From the NCBI GenBank assembly GCA_020025655.1, contig JAHHRR010000007.1, positions 1-57,794 of the forward strand: DNA of 57,794 bases. Direction: 5' to 3'. The notes below the pieces were generated by a model. It saw only the letters and a program-made list of their open reading frames with translations. It was not told the DNA's origin and ran no database searches. Position numbers and translations under genes: made by a program. Source of the stretch: Oscillospiraceae bacterium. Its GTDB lineage: Bacteria; Bacillota; Clostridia; Oscillospirales; Oscillospiraceae. Below, one piece after another: positions 51,776 through 57,794 of this stretch. Every line of letters starts with the position of its first letter. Position 1 is the stretch's first letter.

Positions 51776-53317
51776 TCAGAGGGAGGGTACTCCACTGACC
51801 TTACCCAGACCGTAGTAAAGCTGCATCATGTCGTTTATCCAGCCCTCCTGACCCGGCATCAGGTCCTCAAGACCATAGACAGGGGAGTATTTTGTGGAAG
51901 GGGTTAATATGGGAAGCTCAACATCCCTGCCGCTGCCTTCAAACTGCGAGATGATATCCATACGCTTATCTGACATGGACTTCATATCCAATATATCTGA
52001 AAAGCCGAGAATGAAGCTGAGTATAAACAGAATAAGCACAATCAGAGAAAACAGCTTAACGAATTTTACGTTTCCACGGCTTCCTATACTATATAATAGC
52101 AGCACGGATGCGGTGCAGAGATAGAAAGTCATGTGTATGGCAGACCTTGCAGGCATATAAGCAGCAAAGGCGAAAACTGCGAGGGATATAAAAGCGCTGA
52201 GCGCAAACACAATGGAAACCGCAATCAGTTCCTTATCTGCTCTATAATAAAAAGCCAAAGTGAGGATGATTAAAAACAGCAGACTGAGGCTTATAATATT
52301 TAAAGCAGCAGAAGAGAAAAGCTGCTGAATGGCGGCAGTAAAGCCGTATGGCAGATTTTTGCAGATGAAAAGCATCAGAACGGCGGAAAAAACAACTGTC
52401 AGACCGCCTGCTATTGAAAAGTAGAACAGCTTTCTCCGTTTCCTTACCAGAATTAAATATGTAAGCAAAGCCGCAGCTGCAAAAATCAGCAGAACAAAAC
52501 GCCCTGTACCTATCTGTAAAATGAGACTGCGCAATCTGGAAAACAGAGATGAGAAAAGATTTGCGATAATCTCAGGCGAAATCTGTCCACGCTTTCCGGC
52601 CATCAGGCTGGGGGCGGTGAAAAGGTAAACGAAGCCTGCACATCCGCCCAGAAAATTCAACGCCAGATAAAGGGGGAGCTTCCTTTGCTTAACAGCAATT
52701 AAAATAAGAAATGCAAAGGAGCAGAAAAGAGCTGCTGCCGAGCCGTTTTCAGAATATGCGCCGGCTACAAAAGCCTCTATAATATATAGAATACACAGGA
52801 TAGGATGACTGCTTACGGGCTTGCCTATGTAATGGAAAATAAAAGGCAGCAGGAACATCATTAAAAATGCAGCACCCCATGAATAGTTACATGAGCCGTC
52901 AAGCCAGATAAAGACCTCTCCGAAGGCCGGACAGAATATCCATATCATAAGGGCTGTCAGAATTACGGAGAAAACAGGACGGGAGTTAAAGCGTTTAAAA
53001 AATACATACAGCAGCAGTGACAGCAGAACCGGTACCGCTGCATTAACAAGATTAAACACTACCTTATTAAATACAAGAAAGAACTGCACAAAGGCGTGCG
53101 AAAATACTCTGCCGTTTGTATACTCCCTGTGGGCGCTTATGGATGCGGGTATGTCACGGATGTGTTCAAGCCTTACATCACAGGCCCAGATATAGCTGTA
53201 ATTAAAATCATCAGCGAGAAGCGGTGTGCAGAAGTTAAAAATAAGCATTACTGCATAAAGCAATATAAAAAAGACAGCCAGCAGTTTCCTGCTCTGCCTG
53301 ACGGATAAAGCGTTCAT
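51776..53317 (-). CDS. DUF6056-like multi-pass membrane protein
   Basis: This 513-residue protein has about 12 hydrophobic segments. An early acidic site (PLLADDFNYSYIW near 33-45), HREYTNGRVFSHAF near 63-76 and FIWLDGSCNYSWGAAFL near 135-151 resemble the DUF6056 family and, more distantly, GT-C glycosyltransferases that use polyprenyl-linked sugars. GGAGG precedes the ATG. It is a single gene between convergent cdd and divergent ribosomal genes. A sugar-transfer role is a guess. Confidence 0.7.
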   Translation of the reverse strand: MNALSVRQSRKLLAVFFILLYAVMLIFNFCTPLLADDFNYSYIWACDVRLEHIRDIPASISAHREYTNGRVFSHAFVQFFLVFNKVVFNLVNAAVPVLLSLLLYVFFKRFNSRPVFSVILTALMIWIFCPAFGEVFIWLDGSCNYSWGAAFLMMFLLPFIFHYIGKPVSSHPILCILYIIEAFVAGAYSENGSAAALFCSFAFLILIAVKQRKLPLYLALNFLGGCAGFVYLFTAPSLMAGKRGQISPEIIANLFSSLFSRLRSLILQIGTGRFVLLIFAAAALLTYLILVRKRRKLFYFSIAGGLTVVFSAVLMLFICKNLPYGFTAAIQQLFSSAALNIISLSLLFLIILTLAFYYRADKELIAVSIVFALSAFISLAVFAFAAYMPARSAIHMTFYLCTASVLLLYSIGSRGNVKFVKLFSLIVLILFILSFILGFSDILDMKSMSDKRMDIISQFEGSGRDVELPILTPSTKYSPVYGLEDLMPGQEGWINDMMQLYYGLGKVSGVPSL

Positions 53318-53458
53318 GTATTCCTCCGGAAACGATCAAATCTGTCATAAAAACATACTGATTTTATCATGCGGAGAACCTGAAATCAAGTTTACCGCAG
53401 ATTAGTTATTAGATACAAAATTATTCAAAAAATTTTGTTTGAAAAAGCGAAAATTCTC

Positions 53459-53487
53459 TTGACAAATAAAGGGCTTATTGATATATT
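53459..53487 (+). promoter_or_regulatory. Promoter of the S10 ribosomal protein operon
   Basis: TTGACA (53459-53464), 17 bases, TATATT (53482-53487). The transcript would have a leader of about 295 bases before rpsJ. Confidence 0.85.
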
Positions 53488-53789
53488 ATTAAGGCGCGTG
53501 TGTAGAAGCACAGGCGTATTATGCGAAGAAGCGGGAGATTGCTCGTTAGCGAGGTAACTTCCGTGGAGTATGTCCGGCATTGATTGCTTTCAATGCGAAA
53601 TCGGGCGGCTGAAATTATCCTGTACACGCGTATATCGCGCGTGTGGATTCAGACCGGCACCAGGCCGGTTTGTTTTTCGGACGCGACCTGATACGCACGG
53701 TTGTGTGTACAAGAAAAATTTCATCCGTACGCATAGTAAGGGCGGCTTTGCCGTCACCCACAAAAAACGTACGAAAAGGAGAACACCAA
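53488..53789 (+). promoter_or_regulatory. Long structured rpsJ leader with terminator-like hairpin
   Basis: This gene-free stretch contains several hairpins: CTCG/CGAG around 53542-53552, GCATTGA/TCAATGC at 53577-53596, ACACGCG/CGCGTGT at 53624-53644, and ACCGGC/GCCGGT at 53653-53669 followed by TTGTTTTT. The last one looks like an intrinsic terminator inside the leader, which suggests attenuation of the operon. Downstream GGCGGC/GCCGTC at about 53741-53755 could be a further stem. The AAAAGGAG ribosome site precedes the start at 53790. Confidence 0.6.
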
Positions 53790-54107
53790 ATGGCAAGCAC
53801 CAACAAGAACATGATCCGTATCCGCCTCAAGGCTTACGATCATCAGCTCATCGACAAGGCTGCTGAGACCATCGTAGAGGCTGCAAAGCGTACCGATGCA
53901 AAGGTTTCCGGCCCTATCCCCCTGCCCACCAAGACCGAGATCGTCACCATCCTCCGTTCTGTCCACGTCAACAAGGACAGCCGCGAGCAGTTTGAGCGCC
54001 GCACCCATAAGCGTCTTATCGACATTATGGCTCCCACTCAGAAGACCGTCGAGGCTCTTATGAGCGCAGAAGTTCCTGCAGGCGTTGAGATCGAGATCAA
54101 GCTCTGA
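53790..54107 (+). CDS. rpsJ: Ribosomal protein S10
   Basis: This is a 105-residue protein of the small subunit, also the NusB partner in antitermination. I chose the ATG at 53790, preceded by AAAAGGAG; an upstream GTG in frame (53643) would add 49 atypical residues. KNMIRIRLKAYDHQLIDKAA, GPIPLPTKTEIVTILRSVHVNKDSREQFE and the end AGVEIEIKL are diagnostic. It is the first gene of the operon and is followed by an unusually long 138-base gap before rplC. Confidence 0.98.
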   Translation: MASTNKNMIRIRLKAYDHQLIDKAAETIVEAAKRTDAKVSGPIPLPTKTEIVTILRSVHVNKDSREQFERRTHKRLIDIMAPTQKTVEALMSAEVPAGVEIEIKL

Positions 54108-54232
54108 TTAACCCAACCCACACCCACATTCTGTAATGACCCAATGTCCGTAACTTGCGAATACGGACGGGTTAAGTTGCCAGCCTCTGAACGGGCCCAA
54201 CCCCGGACCATGCGAGGCAACCAATAACCGTT
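54108..54232 (+). ncRNA. Candidate structured RNA between rpsJ and rplC
   Basis: TTAACCC (54108-54114), starting right after the rpsJ stop, pairs with GGGTTAA (54169-54175), and GTCCGTA/TACGGAC (54146-54152, 54162-54168) forms an inner hairpin stacked against it. A second domain has GTTGCC/GGCAAC at 54176-54181 and 54216-54221. AACGG (54190-54194) could also pair with CCGTT (54228-54232) next to the rplC ribosome site. No T tract is present, so a terminator is unlikely. Confidence 0.5.
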
Positions 54233-54245
54233 AGGAGGAAATATA

Positions 54246-54974
54246 ATGAAAAAAGCCATTATCGGCAAGAAGGTCGGCATGACGCAGATCTTCGACGAGA
54301 CTGGTAAGGTCATTCCTGTTACTGTCATCGAGGCAGGCCCCTGCGTGGTCGTCTCCAAGATGAGCAAGGAAAAGGAAGGCTATGAAGCAGTCCAGTTCGG
54401 TTACGAAGAAGTAACTGAGAAAAAGCTCACTCAGCCTGAGCAGGGCCACCTCAAAAAGGCCGGCGTAGGCATGATGAGACATCTTAAAGAATTCCGTATT
54501 GAAAATTCCACCCTTAATGTCGGCGATGTTGTTAAGGCTGACGTCTTCGCAGAAGGCGAGAAGGTCGATATCACCGGTATCAGCAAGGGTAAGGGTTACG
54601 CCGGTACCGTAAAGCGTTACGGTCAGGGACGTACTCCTATGACCCACGGCGGCGGTCCTGTTCACCGTCACGCCGGTTCCATGGGTCCCTCCGCTTCCCC
54701 CGGACGTATCCTTCCCGGCAAGAAGCAGGCAGGCCATATGGGCGCTGAGCAGGTTACTGTTCAGAACCTCGACATCGTCAAGGTTGACAGCGAGCTCAAC
54801 ATGATCGCTATCCGCGGCGCCGTCCCCGGCCCCAAGGGCAGCATCGTTTACATCAAGAACGCAGTCAAAACTCAGCCTGTCAAGAAGGGCGCAGCAGCCG
54901 GTATCAGCCTCAACCCCCAGAAGGCATCCGGTCGTGCAGCAAATCCCCAGAAGGCTTCTGCAAGAAAGAAATAA
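54246..54974 (+). CDS. rplC: Ribosomal protein L3
   Basis: This 242-residue protein is L3 of the large subunit, near the peptidyl-transferase centre. IIGKKVGMTQIFDETGKVIPVTVIEAGP and GRTPMTHGGGPVHRHAGSMG are diagnostic. It has about 30 residues beyond the usual end, rich in Lys and Ala, with the unit NPQKAS occurring twice. This tail is probably disordered and RNA-contacting. AGGAGG precedes the ATG, and rplD follows after 19 bases. Confidence 0.97.
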   Translation: MKKAIIGKKVGMTQIFDETGKVIPVTVIEAGPCVVVSKMSKEKEGYEAVQFGYEEVTEKKLTQPEQGHLKKAGVGMMRHLKEFRIENSTLNVGDVVKADVFAEGEKVDITGISKGKGYAGTVKRYGQGRTPMTHGGGPVHRHAGSMGPSASPGRILPGKKQAGHMGAEQVTVQNLDIVKVDSELNMIAIRGAVPGPKGSIVYIKNAVKTQPVKKGAAAGISLNPQKASGRAANPQKASARKK

Positions 54975-54993
54975 GGAAAGGAGAGCAGCATAA

Positions 54994-55617
54994 ATGCCTA
55001 AAGCAAATTTATTTAACATGGCAGGCGAGAAGATCGGTGAGATCGAGCTCTCCGAGGCCATCTTCGGCATCGAGCCGAACAAGAGTGTCCTTCACGATTC
55101 TATCAAGAATCATCTGGCTAACTGCCGTCAGGGCACACAGAGCGCTCTTACTAAGGGCGAAGTTTCCTACACCACCAGAAAACCCTGGCGTCAGAAAGGC
55201 ACTGGCCGCGCCCGTGCCGGCTACGCAGGATCTCCTGTATGGTACCACGGCGGCGTAGCTTTTGCTCCCAAACCCCGTGATTACAGCTACAACCTCAACA
55301 AGAAGGTTAAGCGTATCGCTCTCAAATCTGCTCTGTCCGCTAAGGCAGCAGAGAATGAGATCGTTGTCATCGACGGCCTGCACGTTGATGAAATTAAGAC
55401 CAAGCCCTTCCAGAGCTTCCTTTCCAAGCTCGGCGTTCAGGGCAAGGCTCTCGTAGTTACTGAGAACGTAGAGGAGAAGATCGTTAAGTCCGCACGCAAC
55501 ATTGCCGGCGTAACCACCACTACCGCTACTATCCTCAGCCCCTACATGATTCTTAACTCCGGCAAGCTGGTAGTCGATAAGGCTGCTCTTGCAAAGATCG
55601 AGGAGGTGTTCGCCTGA
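54994..55617 (+). CDS. rplD: Ribosomal protein L4
   Basis: This 207-residue protein is L4 of the large subunit, with its loop in the exit tunnel. Conserved TRKPWRQKGTGRARAGYAGSPVW (about 51-73) and PRDYSYNLNKKVKRIALKSALSAKA (about 91-115) identify it. In some bacteria L4 represses this operon by binding the leader, which is worth noting given the structured RNAs here. Its TGA stop overlaps the rplW start by one base. Confidence 0.97.
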   Translation: MPKANLFNMAGEKIGEIELSEAIFGIEPNKSVLHDSIKNHLANCRQGTQSALTKGEVSYTTRKPWRQKGTGRARAGYAGSPVWYHGGVAFAPKPRDYSYNLNKKVKRIALKSALSAKAAENEIVVIDGLHVDEIKTKPFQSFLSKLGVQGKALVVTENVEEKIVKSARNIAGVTTTTATILSPYMILNSGKLVVDKAALAKIEEVFA

Positions 55618-55913
55618 TGAAGACCGCATACGATATCGTTATCAGACCCATCATCACCGAGCAGTCCATGGAAGACCTGGACATCAAAAAGTACGCTTTT
55701 GAAGTTGCTAAAGATGCAAACAAGGTCGAGATAAAGAAGGCCATTGAGGAAATTTTCGGCGTCACCGTTATTAAGGTCACCACTGAGAACATTCACTCCA
55801 AGCAGAAGCGCACCGGCGCTTACCCCATGGGCAAGACTGCTTCCTGGAAAAAGGCCGTTGTTAAGCTCAGCGCTGACTCCAAGAACATTGAGCTTTTCGA
55901 AGGCATGGTTTAA
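55617..55913 (+). CDS. rplW: Ribosomal protein L23
   Basis: This 98-residue protein of the exit-tunnel rim docks trigger factor and SRP. MKTAYDIVIRPIITEQSM and the middle YAFEVAKDANKVEIKKAIEEIFGVTVIKV identify it; the C-terminal KKAVVKLSADSKNIELFEG is typical. The start overlaps the rplD stop (TGATG), so translation is coupled. AGGAGG is supplied from the rplD end. Confidence 0.97.
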   Translation: MKTAYDIVIRPIITEQSMEDLDIKKYAFEVAKDANKVEIKKAIEEIFGVTVIKVTTENIHSKQKRTGAYPMGKTASWKKAVVKLSADSKNIELFEGMV

Positions 55914-55927
55914 GGGAGGAATAAAGA

Positions 55928-56761
55928 ATGATTAAAACTTACAAACCTACAACTCCCTCCAGAAGACAGATGACTGTCTCAGGCTTCGAAGGCGTTGACA
56001 AGCACGTCAAACCCGAGAGAGCTCTGACTGAGGTTTTAAAGAAGAACTCCGGCCGTAACTCCTATGGCCGCATCACCGTCCGTCATCAGGGCGGCGGTAA
56101 CCGTCAGAAGTACCGTGTAATCGACTTCAAGCGTGACAAGATGGATATGTCCGCTACTGTTCTGCGCCTTGAGTACGATCCTAACCGCAGCGCTTTCATC
56201 GCTCTGTGCGAGTACGAAGACGGCGAGCGTCGTTACATCCTGGCTCCTGTTGGCCTGAAAGCCGGCGATAAGATCATCGCTTCCGCTTCCGCCGATATCA
56301 AGCCCGGTAACGCTCTTCCCCTTGCTAACATTCCTGTTGGTACTATTATTCACAACATTGAGCTTTATCCCGGCAAGGGCGCACAGCTTGTTCGCTCCGC
56401 TGGTGTTGAGGCTCAGCTGATGGCTAAAGAGGGCGGCATGGCTACCCTGAGACTGCCTTCCGGCGAGTTCCGCAAGGTTCGCCTGGAGTGCATCGCAACC
56501 ATCGGTCAGGTCGGTAACATCGACCACGCCAACATCCACATCGGTAAGGCCGGACGTAAACGCCACATGGGTGTTCGTCCCACCGTCCGTGGTTCCGTCA
56601 TGAACCCCAACGACCATCCTCATGGTGGTGGTGAAGGTAAGTGCCCTGTCGGTAGACCCGGACCTGTTACTCCTTGGGGTAAGCCTGCACTCGGTTACAA
56701 GACCCGCAAGACTAAGAACCGCAGCAATCAGTTCATAGTTAAGCGCCGCAACGAAAAGTAA
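55928..56761 (+). CDS. rplB: Ribosomal protein L2
   Basis: This 277-residue protein is L2, essential at the peptidyl-transferase centre and subunit interface. MIKTYKPTTPSRRQMTV, GRNSYGRITVRHQGGGNRQKYRVIDFKR near 43-70, the conserved His region in RGSVMNPNDHPHGGGEGKCPVGRP near 219-242 and the basic end are complete. GGGAGG lies just before the ATG, 14 bases after rplW. Confidence 0.98.
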   Translation: MIKTYKPTTPSRRQMTVSGFEGVDKHVKPERALTEVLKKNSGRNSYGRITVRHQGGGNRQKYRVIDFKRDKMDMSATVLRLEYDPNRSAFIALCEYEDGERRYILAPVGLKAGDKIIASASADIKPGNALPLANIPVGTIIHNIELYPGKGAQLVRSAGVEAQLMAKEGGMATLRLPSGEFRKVRLECIATIGQVGNIDHANIHIGKAGRKRHMGVRPTVRGSVMNPNDHPHGGGEGKCPVGRPGPVTPWGKPALGYKTRKTKNRSNQFIVKRRNEK

Positions 56762-56776
56762 GGAGGGAAAGAGTTT

Positions 56777-57046
56777 ATGAGCAGAAGTATTAAAAAAGGC
56801 CCCTTCGCTGCTCCCGAGCTTCTGAAGAGAGTCGAAGAAATGAATCAGAGCGGAAAGAAGCAGGTTGTTAAGACCTGGTCCCGTTCCTCTACTATTTTCC
56901 CGTCCTTCGTCGGACACACCATTGCTGTCCATGACGGTCGTCGCCACGTTCCCGTGTATGTCACCGAGGATATGGTAGGTCACAAGCTGGGTGAGTTCGC
57001 ACCCACCCGTACCTTCCGCGGCCATTCCGGCAGCAAGACTAACTAA
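56777..57046 (+). CDS. rpsS: Ribosomal protein S19
   Basis: This 89-residue small-subunit head protein binds S13 and 16S rRNA. MSRSIKKGPFAAPELLKRV, KTWSRSSTIFPSFVGHTIAVHDGRRHVPVYV and the end GEFAPTRTFRGHSG are diagnostic. AGGAGG precedes the ATG, 15 bases after rplB. Confidence 0.98.
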   Translation: MSRSIKKGPFAAPELLKRVEEMNQSGKKQVVKTWSRSSTIFPSFVGHTIAVHDGRRHVPVYVTEDMVGHKLGEFAPTRTFRGHSGSKTN

Positions 57047-57058
57047 GGAGGAGAGAAA

Positions 57059-57406
57059 ATGGACGAAAAGAAAATTGCCCGTGCGGAGCACAAATATGCC
57101 CGTATTTCTCCCCGCAAGGCTGAACTTATCTGCAAACTGATTCGCGGTAAAGATGCAAATTATGCTATGGCTCTTCTTGAGCACACCCCTAAAATGGGCT
57201 GCGAGCTCGTTATCAAGGTTCTCAAGAGCGCAATGGCTAATGCCGAGAATAACTTTGAAATGGATCCTGAGAAGCTGTACGTAAGCAAGTCTTACTGCAC
57301 CGCTGGTCCTATCCTCAAGAGAGGTATGCCCAGAGCTCAGGGCCGTATGTACCGTATAAACAAGCGTACCAGCCACATCATTGTTGAAGTGGCTGAGAAA
57401 GAGTAA
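57059..57406 (+). CDS. rplV: Ribosomal protein L22
   Basis: This 115-residue large-subunit protein lines the exit tunnel with L4. RAEHKYARISPRKAELICKLIRGK, the ALLEHTPKMGCELVIKVLKSAMANAENN segment and GRMYRINKRTSHIIVEVAEKE identify it. AAGGAGG precedes the ATG, and rpsC follows after 17 bases. Confidence 0.97.
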   Translation: MDEKKIARAEHKYARISPRKAELICKLIRGKDANYAMALLEHTPKMGCELVIKVLKSAMANAENNFEMDPEKLYVSKSYCTAGPILKRGMPRAQGRMYRINKRTSHIIVEVAEKE

Positions 57407-57423
57407 GGGAAGGAGGCAGAATT

Positions 57424-57794
57424 ATGGGACAGAAAGTTAATCCTCACGGTTTACGTGTTGGCGTCATCAAGGACTGGGAGTCCAGATGGTATGCCAGAGA
57501 AGATAAGGTCGGCGATCTGATAGTTGAAGACTACAAGATTCGTGAGTACCTGAAGAAGACCCTCTATTCCGCCGGTGTTCCCACCATTGAGATAGAGCGT
57601 GATTCCGCAAAGGTTCGTATCTACATCCACTGCTCCAGACCCGGTGTTGTCATCGGTAAGGGCGGTGCTGAGATCGAGCGCATCCGCAAGGAAGTAGAGA
57701 AGATGCTCGGCAAGCCCGTTGCAATCTCTATCGTTGAAGTTCGTACCCCTGATACCAATGCTCAGCTGGTTGCAGAGAACATTGCTCAGCAGCT
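57424..57794 (+). CDS. rpsC: Ribosomal protein S3, cut by window end
   Basis: About 123 residues are visible before the window ends, roughly the first 55% of S3, a small-subunit protein at the mRNA entry. MGQKVNPHGLRVGVIKDWESRWYA is the typical start, and the KH domain has GVVIGKGGAEIERIRKEV near 79-96. AAGGAGG precedes the ATG. The C-terminal half lies outside the window. Confidence 0.97.
   Translation, partial: MGQKVNPHGLRVGVIKDWESRWYAREDKVGDLIVEDYKIREYLKKTLYSAGVPTIEIERDSAKVRIYIHCSRPGVVIGKGGAEIERIRKEVEKMLGKPVAISIVEVRTPDTNAQLVAENIAQQ

Noticed and set aside
53643..53789. 49-residue N-terminal extension of S10 from a GTG
   Set aside because: Not conserved in S10, overlaps the hairpin region, and the ATG at 53790 has a strong ribosome site.
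56036..57376. 446-residue minus-strand frame across rplB, rpsS and rplV
   Set aside because: It crosses three clear ribosomal genes and arises from their codon bias.
1..57794. CRISPR arrays, insertion sequences, prophage genes or tRNA/rRNA genes
   Set aside because: No regular repeat-spacer pattern, no transposase or integrase protein, and no cloverleaf with a GGTTCGAATCC-type arm was seen by eye; a tRNAscan run would settle the tRNA point.

Overview
The window looks like a chromosomal segment of a spore-forming, gut-type Clostridia (Firmicutes). This rests on the dgt-dnaG-rpoD block, a YlmC/YmxH-type sporulation protein, AddAB instead of RecBCD, strong AGGAGG ribosome binding sites, TTG starts, and ribosomal-protein operons with Firmicutes-like order. 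I could not identify the species. I see no rRNA, tRNA, CRISPR array, transposase or prophage. The genes at both window edges (a TtcA-like protein at the left, rpsC at the right) are cut by the window.

Layout: (1) 1-1807: TtcA-like tRNA thiolation protein on the minus strand, then the rplM-rpsI operon. (2) 2018-21617: an accessory metabolic region. It holds an old-yellow-enzyme/Fe-S/FAD reductase, a complete TRAP transporter, an HxlR regulator, a DASS-type anion transporter, a DUF169 protein, a short-chain dehydrogenase, a TetR regulator, a GntP-type permease, a family III CoA-transferase with an apparently permuted domain order, a cytosolic BMP-domain protein coupled to a metallophosphoesterase, two tandem ketopantoate-reductase-family enzymes and an isochorismatase-family hydrolase. 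(3) 21700-24033: a secreted, probably sortase-anchored repeat protein behind a structured leader, and an aminotransferase. (4) 24188-33534: addB-addA, rpmE, a patatin-like lipase, a MalY/PatB-type lyase. (5) 33769-41139, all on the minus strand: rpoD, dnaG, dgt, a YigZ-family protein, hflX, a YmxH-like protein, a ParB/Noc-like protein. (6) 41252-45621: a dicarboxylate/amino-acid:cation symporter divergent from an AraC regulator, then GNAT and DUF1846 genes. (7) 45831-51702: secA, a PgeF-like laccase-domain protein, an OppA-like lipoprotein, cdd, and a LysR-type protein that is only a helix-turn-helix. (8) 51776-57794: a DUF6056-like membrane protein and the start of the S10 ribosomal operon (rpsJ-rplC-rplD-rplW-rplB-rpsS-rplV-rpsC).

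The most interesting regulatory signal is a shared near-palindrome with core GAGTA(C/A)(A/G)CTC. It occurs four times: between the SDR and tetR genes (twice), before the GntP-type permease, and overlapping a promoter-like element before the tandem reductases. This suggests the TetR protein at 11371 controls a dispersed regulon that includes at least the SDR, the permease and the reductases. A second candidate circuit is a set of TTGCAA repeats between the AraC gene and the divergent symporter. Several leaders look like cis-regulatory RNAs: upstream of the surface protein (mutually exclusive pairings), upstream of rpmE (possible pseudoknot), upstream of rplM, in the rpsJ leader (terminator-like hairpin) and between rpsJ and rplC.

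All functional statements come from reading the sequence and from family knowledge; no database search was run.
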